Positions 44,182 to 54,688 of a stretch of DNA of 64,000 nucleotides are shown in pieces. Below the pieces are notes generated by a model. That model had not been told where the DNA came from. It was given only the letters and a program-made list of their open reading frames with translations, and searched no databases. The position numbers and the translations under genes were made by a program. The stretch spans positions 1,984,001 through 2,048,000 of the forward strand of contig VDMD01000002.1 of the NCBI GenBank assembly GCA_007026445.1, read 5' to 3'. The number at the start of each line of letters is the position of its first letter. Positions within the stretch are counted from its first letter, which is position 1. Source of the stretch: Schizophyllum amplum. Its lineage: Eukaryota; Basidiomycota; Agaricomycetes; Agaricales; Schizophyllaceae.

Positions 44182-44483
44182 GGAGTGTATTTGATAAAGC
44201 TGGCGTCGGACAGAAGAAAATGTATAATATCTTGAAGAGGTAAACATAGCAAATGAATCTTGGTCCAGAATGCAGGTTCTCAATCGTGCTGCGAGCTTGC
44301 GGTCGCAGTCCGGTTTGCGCGATGGGAGGAGCGGGAGGGAAGTCTCACGTATCATGACGTCGCGCAATGAAGTCGACAACAGGACATCAGTCAGCGCGCT
44401 TGCTTCCCGCCACCAAGATCCTCGCACTCAGGCTCTGATATCATACTGCTACTGGAATCGACTCTGAAGACTCATCTGTCAGG
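44182..44483. other. Intergenic, about 300 bp
   Basis: GLC3 3' end and promoter of the peptidase gene; nothing else seen. Confidence 0.55.
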
Positions 44484-47400
44484 ATGGGGGCCCCCGAAAT
44501 CCCGTTCCACCACAATCCCAAGGATCCTGGGACGGTGCAGCGTGAGCGTCAGCCTCGATCGTCTATCAGCAGGCGCGCCCTCCTCGTCCGTCTGGCGCTT
44601 GTGTGCTTCGTTGTTAGCGTTTACTATGCATGCTGCGACCTGGAGCTCTCTGTGAAGCAGGTGGCGTCCGACGTCCCTCAGAACTTGAAGCCTGACCACC
44701 ACCACCACGGCCATGGACACCATGACAAGAAGCACCGTCCTCTGTGCGGCAAGCGCGCAGAGGACGCTTTCCTGTGCGTTACTTGCTGGCCCATTGCGAA
44801 CTGAAATGACTCAATCTATATGATAGCTCTGTACCCAACGAAGAGAGCGCCCTGAACGCATCGAGGTACTATGCGACTAAGCCTCATCTCGCGGGCTCGC
44901 CGCAAGATCTCGCAGTCGCCAAGGACCTCCTCGCCGTCATCCAGTCCGCGTTCGATATAGAGCCTCCTCCCGCCGTTCCCCTCTTCCAAGCGGGCTCGCC
45001 CGCATCGCAGAGCGCGACGCGCGGGATACCGCTCATGGACCGCCCCCACGCATGGATCGACGAGTACTACCCCGTCATGAACACACCGCTGGATAGGAGC
45101 CTTCAGGTTCTCGGGGACGATGGCGAGGTTTTGTTCGATGCGGACGTTGAGGAAGAGGCGGACGATACGGACCCGGAAGCTGGGCGGTATAGGACGGCCG
45201 TGCCGGTATTTCATGGGCTCAGCAAGGAGGGCGATGTCACGGGCAAGCTCGTCTATGCGAATTATGCCTCGAAAGAGGTGGGTATTTGGCGTCGTGCTGT
45301 TGAATGGGTTGAAGCTGAAGATTGGCCTCAATAGGACTTCGACGACCTGGTAGAGAAGGGCGTCAATATGACAGGCAGTATCATTATCGCTCGTTACGGC
45401 GGCCTGTTCCGTGGGCTGAAGGTACGCTTTCGTGCTGTCGGCCAGAGCCTTACTCATCCATTCTCTAGGTCAAGGGCGCCCAGGAGCACGGCGCCGTCGG
45501 TTGCATCATCTTCACTGACCCGAAGGACGATGGCGCTGTCACGGTCGAGAATGGTTACAAGGCGTACGCCCCAAGCCAGCATTCTCCCTTGTCTGAATCT
45601 GACTCGCTTGTGTGTTTAGATATCCCGACGGGCCCGCTCGCAACCCCTCCTCCATCCAGCGCGGGTCGGTTCAGTTTCTGAGCATGTACCCCGGCGATCC
45701 GACAACACCAGGGGCTCCGGCGTACGAGAACTCCACGCGTACGGAGGGGACGAACATCCCCTCTATACCTAGTCTGCCGATATCCTGGACGAACGCGGAA
45801 AAACTGCTGTCGTCCTTGGGCGAGGGCGGCGAGTGGGAGGGCAAGAGTGTGCGTCTGGTGAATAAGGGTGAGTGTCGTCGAAATCTTGGGCTGGAATCTC
45901 GCGCGATTGGGATATATGTTGACGAGCGATACAGTGGACACGAAGGTGACGCCCATCTGGAACAACATGGCCGTGATTCCAGGTCACATCAAGAACGAGT
46001 TTGTGGTCATTGGGAACCATCGCGATGGTGAGTACAACGCTTTGGTCCTGGTGCATGGCGCTTACTCGTACGTCGCATAGCATGGGTGATGGTACGCTAG
46101 TGTTTGTCGTTTGCCCCACTTGCCTCTAACCAGTTGTTTAGGGTGGCACTGACGCCACAAGTGGCACCGTCTCGATGCACGAGGTTGTCAAAGGCTTTGG
46201 CGCCTTGCTAAAGCAGGGCTGGAAGCCTCTGAGGACCATCGTCATCGCCCTGTGGGACGCCGAGGAATACGGACTGATTGGCTCGACTGAATACGTGGAG
46301 GACTTTGAGAGCTTCCTCGGCGAGCACGTCGTGGCCTACCTGAACCTTGGTACGTCTGCGGAAACGTCGTTCTCGACCGCCGCTTACGTTGTCGAGCAGA
46401 CTCCTCCGTGTCTGGACCCCAACTGGGCATGTCCGCGTCTCCGTCGCTCGCCCACTTCATGCAGGAGGCAGCGATGGACCTCCCTCACCCTACCGACAAG
46501 GACCGCAGCCTGTGGGACGCGCGGGCGGACAAGGGCACGTACGAGGGCAAGATAGACGCGGAGGTGGAGGCCATGTTTGATGCACAGGCCGCAAGTGCAG
46601 AGAATATCGGGATTGGTGTCTTGGGATCGGGAAGCGATTATACGGCGTTCGTCCAGCGCATGGGCGTGACCAGTGGTGACATGGGCATGAAAGGCACCTC
46701 ACGGAGCCCCGCGTACGTGAACCTCACATAAGACGACGAACAAACCTGACCGCGGCGCAGGTACCACTATCATTCCATATTCGACTCGCAGCGCTGGCAG
46801 GAGATGTACGCGGACCCGGGCTTCCATCGCCATGTTGCGGTCGCGAAGTTGCTTGGACTGCAGACTCTCCGCCTGGCCAGCGACGTTATTCTGCCCTTCA
46901 ACACGACCCATTACTCATTCCTAATGGAGAAGTTTGTGGACGAGTGAGTTGCGCGCCCGTGAGTCGCGCACTGGAACTGACGCGCACGAAAGGGTCGAGG
47001 AGATCGCCATCGCCAACTCAGCGTCTTTGGATGTCGCTTTCTTGCGATCGTCGGTCCGCTCGCTGCAGGCCGCCAGCCTAAGCCTGGACTACGCTAAGTT
47101 TAAGGCGGAGAGCGACTTGAAGGAGCTGGTAAAGAAGTGGAAGAAGAAGCGGTCCGCGCTGCGCAAGCTGAGACGCAAGGCGTGGAAGAAATACTGCAAG
47201 GTCATGGGCAAGATTGACAAGCGGTGTGCTCATGACAAGAAGTTCACGCACAGCGACTCGGAGGTTTTGAAGGACATGCAGGTGCTGGAGGATTTGCCGC
47301 CGCTGCCTCCACCTCCTACATTGCGCGTGGGGGGCAAGACGATCAAGCCTAGAATTGGCCGCGCCCCTGCGGCGATGCGGGAGAAGAAGCTGAAGGAGCG

Positions 47401-47815
47401 CGAGGAGGCGATGGTGTTCGCGCGAATTACGCAGCAGGTGTACGGGGCCAAGCTCGACGTGCACGCAGAGGGCTTCCCGCTGCAGGAGTTCCTCAAGGTG
47501 ATGAAGGAGATCAAGGCCGTCAACGCGAAATTGGTGGGCTTCGAGCGTGGGTTCATCGCGCCCGAGGGCTTGAAGGACCGTGAGTGGTACCAGCACCTGC
47601 TCGTGTCGCCGGGCAGGTGGACAGGTGAGGTCGCTCCGTTCACGGTGGTTGTGCATGCTTGCTGACGATATGCGCTAGGCTATGGGGCGACGACGTTCCC
47701 TGGTCTGAAGGAGGCGTTGACCATTGAGAAGGATATTGACTTGGCGGAGTATGAGCTGGCGAGGCTCAAGAAGGCTGTCGATGCTGTTGCTGATCTGATC
47801 AGGGTGTCTGAGTGA
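44484..47815 (+). CDS. Type II membrane M28B metallopeptidase (glutamate carboxypeptidase II / Vps70-like)
   Basis: N-terminal cytoplasmic tail, then a span ALLVRLALVCFVVSVYYACC, then a His-rich stretch (HHHHGHGHHDKK). A PA domain follows (KLVYANYASKEDFDDLVEKG, MTGSIIIARYGGLFRGLK). The M28 domain reads VIPGHIKNEFVVIGNHRD, AWVMGGTDATSGTVS, VIALWDAEEYGLIGSTEYVE, with the zinc-binding His/Asp and the Glu pair, and VAYLNLDSSVSGPQLGMSAS. An 11-nt exon (46081-46091) is needed to complete HRDAWVMGG. YHYHSIFDSQRWQEMYADPG carries a further zinc His. The C-terminal part, LVGFERGFIAPEGLKDREWY then QHLLVSPGRWTGYGATTFPG, is the transferrin-receptor-like dimerisation domain. A basic insert (VKKWKKKRSALRKLRRKAWK) in the helical region is distinctive. 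Predicted lumenal/vacuolar or surface peptidase; substrate unknown. Confidence 0.85.
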
Positions 47816-47842
47816 GCTGTGCTTTTGGTTGGAGATGTGTAA

Positions 47843-48092
47843 TAGAGGCTGTTTGATCCGTCAAAACTCGCCGCCGGACATAACTCGTGGAGCGCAATCT
47901 AGTTTTGAACGCGTTCAGAACGAAGTTTAAACTCGCTCTTGGAGCAGGCATTACAGGCGCGGGACGAGCTCGTCCCCGCCAAAGACGCCTGATGTCATAG
48001 TTTGAACTCGAACTCGGAGTTTTGAACGCGTTCAAAACTCTCATCAAACAAAACTTGTCCAGAGCGAGTTTTGACGGATCAAACAGCCCCTA
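47843..48092. mobile_element. 250-bp MITE with hAT-like termini
   Basis: The left end, TAGAGGCTGTTTGATCCGTC, and its inverted counterpart at 48064-48092 match over about 29 bp with one mismatch (TAG(A/G)GGCTGTTTGATCC...AAAACTCGC). TAGRGGCTGTTTG is a typical hAT-type terminus. Inside are palindromes: GTTTTGAACGCGTTCA near 47904 and again near 48020, and GGGACGAGCTCGTCCC at about 47958. No coding capacity. The 8-bp flanks agree at only five positions, so the target duplication is decayed or my ends are slightly off. It starts 28 bp after the peptidase stop codon. Confidence 0.75.
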
Positions 48093-48306
48093 ATGACAAC
48101 AATATGTATTTGTACGGTATGTATGGATGGCGCATGTTCAGTATACTGGCGGGGTTTTCCGTGGCAACTTGACCATGTCGCTCGTACGGCCGCGCTCGCA
48201 TTGGCTGCCAGATCGTGGCCGGACCGGACATCCGCACCTTGACTTTCACCACCGCTTTCTTCTTTCCCCCTCCCCCTCCCCTAGTTCCGTGTCTATAGTA
48301 CCCAGC

Positions 48307-50483
48307 ATGGGTGCCCCTGGGGCGGTACAGCTAACACTTGCTGCGGCAGGCATTGTCGCGCTCTCGCTCGTCGTCTTCGTCTACGAGCGGGCGCTTACCC
48401 CGATCTTCGCGTCCGGTCCGACGACAGCTATACTGAACCCAGCAGTCATTGGTAGCCTGCTGGCGGCGAGTTTGCAGCCATGGAAGATGTCTACGCGCGC
48501 ATGGCTCAACTATGTGGTCTTCGTATACGGGATCGCACCGAAAGCGACGTATTACATTCCCGTGTGGCTCGCGCGATGGAAGAAGGACCCGGTGAACGGC
48601 CCCGCGATGTCGCATATGGCGGTCCTGAACCCTTTGGTCCTGGTGCTCGCATCCGTGACCATGCAAGCTTTGGTGCGTCCTAGTGACCCCTAGCCAGACG
48701 TGTCGCTGACGTGTTTGCAGTCCGCCGACAAGGCTCCGCAATACGCGCCGGCCAGCATCGGCAGGCGCGTATTGGTAGCTGTGGTCTGCTTCGCCACTGT
48801 GTTGGGACTTCGCGGACTATGGGAGCAGTCAGACTACCTCCGCCACACGTCCGAGAGCAAAATTGTACATACCCCAGTTCTCCGTATGTGTCTGCCCGGT
48901 CGTTAATACAGGCTTTGCCAGTTCATCAGCATCGCTGTCGCCGCTGCGGCGCTCCGCAACATCACGTCTACCTTTGACTATGAGGCCATCCAGAAGGCGG
49001 CGGAAGGCCAGGTTAAGTCAAAGTCGAAGCCGAAGGGAAAGAAGCAGCAGCCCCCGCCGCCGTTCTTCCTGAAGCTTGTCTCCCTCGTGGTGCTCTTCGT
49101 GGGCGCACGTATACTTTTCCCCGTGTTGAGGTCTCCGGTGCTGCCTCACCCTCTCGAGAAGCCCTATAACTCTACCGAGTACCCCATACTCATCCACTCT
49201 TCGGTGGAATCCAACACTGGGCTGATTGTCGTCGGCGAGGCGCTCGAACTGCCGGAGCACCTATCGGGCGACGCGATTGAGTCTGTCAGATACCTGCGGG
49301 CCTCGCACTCCCTGCTGGGCGGCGTGTGGACAGGACCGCGCGTGAGGACACGCTCTGGTGTTCCGCCTCTCAAGGACTCGTTCGGTACGCCGCTCGGCGA
49401 CTCGATCTACGGCACGTTCGTTGTGCAAGAAGCTGTCCGTTTCTTGGACCTCGGGCTGTCCGACTCGGACAAGCCGAAAGCGCTTGTCATGTACGTGCTG
49501 ATATCTAAAGTCCCTGGTCCGCGCTAACTGTACACAGCGGTCTTGGCGTTGGCATGTCTACAACGGCGTTCATCCGGCACGGCGCGTCTACAACGATAGT
49601 CGAGATCGATCCCGAAGTGTACAACGCGGCGCGCACATACTTTGGCCTTCCCGACCCAGGCGCGGGGCACGTCTTCTTGGAGGATGCGCGCGGCTGGGTG
49701 GAGCGCCGTGCGCCCGTGCAGCATTCTGCCGACAAGCAAGGCGTATTCGAAAGTGCCGTCGACAATCCTGATGCGTTTGACTTCGTAGTACACGATTGCT
49801 TCAGCGGGGGTGGGGTGCCGCAACATCTCTACACGACGGAGTTCTTGGGGAAGGTAAAGAGTATCATGTCGCCGAAAGGGGCATTCGTGCTCGTGAGTGG
49901 CCGCTTTCGTGGCGGCTGTTGATTTGTGACGTGCGCTGTATCGTTGACAATTGACTCCAACAGAACTTTGTCGGCGTCGTAGACTCCGAGGCGACCAGGC
50001 TGGTATACTTCACCCTGCTCTCTGTGTTCAATCAGTGCCGAGCGTTCCACGACTCCGAGCAAGAAATGACGGAGGACAAGTACAAGACAGAATTTCTCAA
50101 CATGGTATATATTTATCGCTGTGGCTCTTTTGCTCTACCGTGTCTAATCTTCGTTTGGCAGGTCTTCTTCTGCACCTCTACAGAAGAACGCATGGTTTTC
50201 CGCCCATCGGGTTCGGCCGACTACCTTGGCTCACCACTCCGAGCACACATCCTCTCCTCCCTCGCACGCAGAGAAGTCGATTTGAGCGTTCTCAAAAGCG
50301 ACCCCACAATAGAGGCCACATATCTCATGACGGACGCGCACAACCCGCTGGGCAAGCTCCAGGAAGAGCAGGGCGGGCATCATTGGGAAGGTGCGTGGCG
50401 GGTTCGCGACTGCGAGAGCTGAGTGCTGATGGTATACAGTGATGCGAAAAGTGATGCCGGACATTTTCTGGGAAACGTACTAG
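48307..50483 (+). CDS. Membrane protein with spermidine-synthase-like methyltransferase domain
   Basis: The N-terminal third is membrane-embedded: LTLAAAGIVALSLVVFVYE, then LNPLVLVLASVTMQAL, VLVAVVCFATVLGLRGLWEQ, FISIAVAAAALRNITS and LVSLVVLFVGARILFPVL. The C-terminal part is a class I SAM-fold domain with GLGVGMSTTAFIRHGASTTI, VEIDPEVYNAARTYFGLPD, FDFVVHDCFSGGGVPQHLYT and LGKVKSIMSPKGAFVLNFVG, as in spermidine synthases and their relatives. The last exon ends VMRKVMPDIFWETY. The membrane fusion suggests a function other than soluble polyamine synthesis; the acceptor substrate cannot be read. Short GT-AG introns interrupt it. Confidence 0.7.
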
Positions 50484-50851
50484 ATGTTGTACGGAATGGG
50501 CTTGATGCTCTGATTACTAATCTATATGGATACGTCGATATACCGGGGCAAGCCGCGCTCTGCTCTGTGGCTGCTATTAATTCGGTGTACCCTGAGAGAT
50601 TCCAGCCTCAAGAGCATTAGACGGGCTTTCATACCCCTTCGTCTCGGTCTACGATCGTACGGAAACGAAGTCGTTGCGTGCGTCGACCTGAGGTCAGACC
50701 TGCGAAAATCGCGGTTCGTCGCTGTCTCGGTCAGCCCCTTTCACAGTTGGATCGTCGACCACATTCAATGACCGCACAGCAAACTTTCCGCCTCAAACAG
50801 ACTATGTCATTGGAAGCAAGTAAAGGAGCAAGGAGTCAAATCATCGGCGTG

Positions 50852-50930
50852 TATAAAAGGGACGAGGTGCGTCTCTAGAAATCATCACTCACTGACCTCC
50901 TCAAGTCTGCGCCGCAACTTACCTTATAAA
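50852..50930 (+). promoter_or_regulatory. Two TATA-like boxes upstream of a possible small gene
   Basis: TATAAAAG at 50852-50859 and TATAAA at 50925-50930 lie 139 and 68 bp before an ATG at 50998 in a good fungal start context (GCACAATGG). Confidence 0.35.
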
Positions 50931-50997
50931 CTCGGTTACTCATTCACACCTCAGCCGTCCACGTCTGCGACTGGTTGTTCAGTACACCGCAAGCACA

Positions 50998-51423
50998 ATG
51001 GTAGCCACCACATTCACATCCTCGTCGACTCGCTCTCCGGAGACCACTGCTCTACTTATGGTGCTTGCTCTGAGCAACTTTGACCCAACTACGCCAGAGG
51101 GCGAGTGTCTGCTTCGCGCGACTGCGCCTGCACCAACACCAACAATCGTAGTTATTCCGCCGACTCCTCAGCTCAGCCCCCAAGACCATTTGCCCTCGCA
51201 GGGGCCAGTCAGGGTAGGTTCGTCGACAGCGGTACTTGCCTTATCGCTCGCTGACCTATCAGCAGGCAAGCCAATGACTAAATTGACAGTCCCAAGATCG
51301 TGCCAGTAGTGGTGGATGTCCTGTAGGCAGTGTTCGTCGAGCGCATACAGCTCATGACGCGCTTCAAAAAGCAATGTCGGCAAACGAGGGCATGCAATCG
51401 AGAAAACAGGCATTTGACAGGCC
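50998..51423 (+). CDS. Possible small hypothetical gene
   Basis: Begins MVATTFTSSSTRSPETTALL and is Thr/Pro/Ser-rich (PTPTIVVIPPTPQLSPQDH). One reading ends after an intron starting GTAGGT at 51219. Using the acceptor TTGACAG (51291) gives a second exon ending AMSANEGMQSRKQAFDRP, with a stop near 51421-51423. Without splicing the frame stops at 51309. No signal peptide or family is recognised. It is listed because it has TATA boxes and a strong start context in an otherwise empty region; it may not be a gene. Confidence 0.25.
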
Positions 51424-52269
51424 CTGAGGTCAGAGCACTTGTCCTTGTCAAATGTAGATGGGCACTTGTCACCACTTGTCACCCCTGTGTCGCCATGAGA
51501 GAGGGTCAAGCTGGGGTCAACCGTCAAGCTTTCAAGTGCGTGAGGGGGAGAGATTGCCAGAGCCTGCACGTGTCATGTCAATGAGTCATTGTCAATATTC
51601 AAATATGGGGATTGCTGATATCCCCGGAAGTCGCCTGCCATGGACCCACAACGTCTACTAGCAGCCACCCCGACATCCCTGCGCACGCCCGTGTCTCTGT
51701 CGGCGCAGTAACAACATTTGCCACGCGTCAAAGTCTACATATATACATGTTCCGCTGGGTACTAAACAAGACCTTAGTAGTGCAACGGCCAAGTTCGCAG
51801 TAAGCCGCTCGGTCCTGGACTGGTCATAGACCCTCGGGCCAAGTCTCCTCGGGTCCCTCCACAGCGGCGAGGCCCGACTACGCAAAGATAGCCTTTTGAA
51901 CTCCTACCCGTTTTTTTTACGCCGCTTACTTGCTCTCTCTTTTCTCTTTTCCTCTACAACAAGAGGATAAGTACGTACATTGTATCGATGTCAGGGAAGG
52001 TGGCCGAAGGCCATTTCGCTTCCATCACGCTCGTCCCGAGCGTGCAAGTGTTCGAGCCCCGCTTAGCGTTTCCGTAGCGCTATTGACGGTCGAGCTGGCA
52101 TCAGTACAGCTTCCTCACGCGAAATGTTTCCCCAAATTCCGAATGCATTTCCCGACAGCAAGTACAACGCTAACAACACAAAGCAGAATTTCCTTGACTG
52201 AATGCACAAAAGTGCCCGTCCCCGGCCAGCGAGGGCGGGCGGCCCAACTCGGTGGCACAGTCCCACCCT

Positions 52270-53452
52270 CTACGCGCTGAAGTCGAGCGTCTGGCCCGCG
52301 GAGGCCTGCACGGAGGCGGCGACCTCAGACGTGTCGAGCAGGGTGTACTCGTAGTCCATGGAGGTCAGCGTGCCCTCGGACGCGGTGTTCTCGGAGTTGC
52401 CAAAGTCGTTGCCGGTGGCGACAGCGAAGCCCTCGTCGGTAGAGTAGAGCGCCTTCTTGGAGTCGACGAATACGTTGTTCTCGACGAGGAGCTGCGCGCC
52501 GTCGCGGGTGTTGATGCCATCGCTCACCTGAGGGATGCGTCAGAGGGATTGATAGAATGAGCAGGGTTGAACATACACCGCTGTAGTAGTTGTTGAAAAG
52601 GTGGCCGGTGCCGAAGCGGAAGGAGGGGCCGCGAGAGTTGAGGTTCTCGAAGAAGTTGCCGGTGTAGGTGACCTGGAGGGCTGAATTGGCAAATATCATC
52701 AGTGTCTGCCCCGTTCAATTACTGGGTTTCACCCACCGGCATCCTCATCGCCGTTGTTGTCAGAGTGGCCAACGAGGGACGCCTTCCAGTGGTCGTGGAT
52801 GTAGTTGTTCGACAGCGTCACGCCTGTCGAGCCGTGCGTGACATCGAGCAGGCCGTCGTAGAAGTCCTTGTCGTGGTCGCGGTCGGAGCTAAGGTCGCAG
52901 TGGTCAACCCAAACGTTGTTGGCCTCCTGCACGCCGATAGCGTCGCCCGCCTCCGCGAGGACCTTCTGGATCTTGATGTTGCGGAAGATGATGTTGTCGA
53001 CCTTGTACGCACGCAGACCGACACCGTCGAGTAGCGAGCCCGCCGCGCCGAGCACAGACGTGTTCGCGCCGACCTTGACGACTTCCGAGCCGGTAATGGT
53101 GCCATCGATGATGACAATCTTCGCCTCGTCGCCCTTGACGGCCTCGGTGAGCTCCTCGAGGGTGGTGACGGTGGTGGTAGTGCCGCCGGAACCACCGGTC
53201 GTGCTGCTCAGATTCAGCAAGAGCGGTATGCGGACATACGGGCGAGGCTCACGATGCAGCAGCGAAGCCAACATCGGGGACGTCGTCAACAGCCGCGCGC
53301 CTCATGATAACACTACGGCGACTGACAGCCTTGATAGGGGCAGCCTATTGACATCGTGAGTAAACGCATGTGCTGCAGGAAAGCAGGGGACTCACCGAAA
53401 CAAGCGACGACGCAAGGAGGGCCGCGACAGAGAAGACGGAGGTGAACTTCAT
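52270..53452 (-). CDS. Secreted pectate lyase, PL1 family
   Basis: Cleaves polygalacturonate by beta-elimination, outside the cell. The start exon encodes a signal peptide, [19 protein letters not shown]. After an intron a propeptide-like part follows with basic residues ([20 protein letters not shown]), then a Thr/Gly-rich linker. The parallel beta-helix domain includes [36 protein letters not shown] and [20 protein letters not shown], with the calcium-site Asp residues. It continues with [40 protein letters not shown] with the catalytic-region Arg, and [20 protein letters not shown]. Length and order are as in fungal PL1 enzymes. A TATAAAG string lies upstream on the minus strand (53655-53649). 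Confidence 0.88.
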
Positions 53453-54688
53453 GGCGAGTGTTTGTATGTGGTGCGGGGTGCGGATAGCTATGTAGGAGAA
53501 ACGCAAGGGAGTCAAGTCGCTAGGACAGGGGAATGAAGCTCAAAAAGAAGGGAAGTGAGGAAACGAAGATGCGACCTCGGACGCTGTCGTTGAAGAGAGG
53601 GGGAAAGGGAAAGAAACTCGGTGATGAGGATATGCTTGCTGGACCGCCCTTTATATTGCGGGACGCTGTCCAGTCGCAACGGGCTTGGCCGAGGCCGCCG
53701 CTGTCGGATTTACAGACTGCGCCCTTCATGGGCAAAGTCCGGCTGGGCGAAGAGACGGGCATGTGCAAACGAGTTCAGATTTTCCGAGAGCGAATGGGCG
53801 CGACTCAGCTGACAACTTCGACGCGTTGTAGCTATAGCTCGTCAGTCACGAGACAGACAGACTTTCATTCTCACTACTTGAGAGTAAAGAGGACAAGAGG
53901 AAGTTTGAGAAGCACGCGTAGACGGAGGACGCGTCGGGTCCATAGTGGTTGCCTGGTGGTTGCCAGGGACAAGGCACGTTCATTGACGGAAAAGACGAGC
54001 GCGTGCCTGGCAGTTCAGGACATCCGTCATCACTGCCAAGCCCATGCCAAGCCTCCGCCAGAACGGACGCGCCATCTTCGTTCAACGGTCCGGCCACCTG
54101 AGGTGTGCGTGGCAGTGAGGCATCAGCATAACATAGGTAAGCACCTAGATACTATCACTAAGTATGACTGCTCAGGAGACGGTAAATAATCGAAGACAGC
54201 GCTGGCCGAATAGCTGGCACAAGCGACCAGACACAGGACAGAAGTCCATCCGGACCACTAGATTCACCTCGAAGACTTGTAGAGGGCCATCGAACGGCTT
54301 GACATTGGGCATTTCTGCCTCGGCGAGACCAGTAAGTAACTTCGTCATCCTTCGGCTTCAGCTGGTGAACCTTGAAAGCGGAGCAATAGCAACAAGGTCA
54401 AGTACTTACAGAAGTCGTGTTTTGGCACACATGGCGCCTGAGGCAGCTGCCGACAAAACGAATCGCGTTGTCGGGAACTTGTTCAAGTGATCCTGTCTTT
54501 TGGACTTCTATTATCCGTAATCTGCTTATAAGGTGTGCTACAATGTGCTCGTAATGTACATATGGTTCGTGAAAGCGTACAAATAAATGCCCCGAAATAA
54601 GTGAGAGACTATGCATTATAAATAGCGTCACGGTCGTTATGTATGACGAGAGGTGGATGAGAGCGCCCCCTCTATGAGAGAAGGAAGC
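53453..54688. other. Intergenic, about 1.2 kb
   Basis: Pectate lyase promoter (TATAAAG on the minus strand at 53649-53655, about 200 bp from the start) and the MET2 3' region. Frames on both strands show no recognisable protein. Confidence 0.5.

Larger units (their letters stand above)
50484..52269. other. Intergenic, about 1.8 kb
   Basis: No firm gene. A possible small gene starts at 50998 (see next entry). Repeated CACTTGTC strings occur near 51465-51485. A hairpin-rich stretch near 52010-52070 was checked as a tRNA and rejected. Confidence 0.5.

Noticed and set aside
51990..52080. tRNA-like sequence: GGTGGCCGAAGG (A-box-like) and GTTCGAGCCCC (B-box-like) with a strong 8-bp hairpin between
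   Set aside because: The acceptor and T stems do not pair and no anticodon arm is present. Could be an old tRNA-derived relic, but I cannot support a gene.
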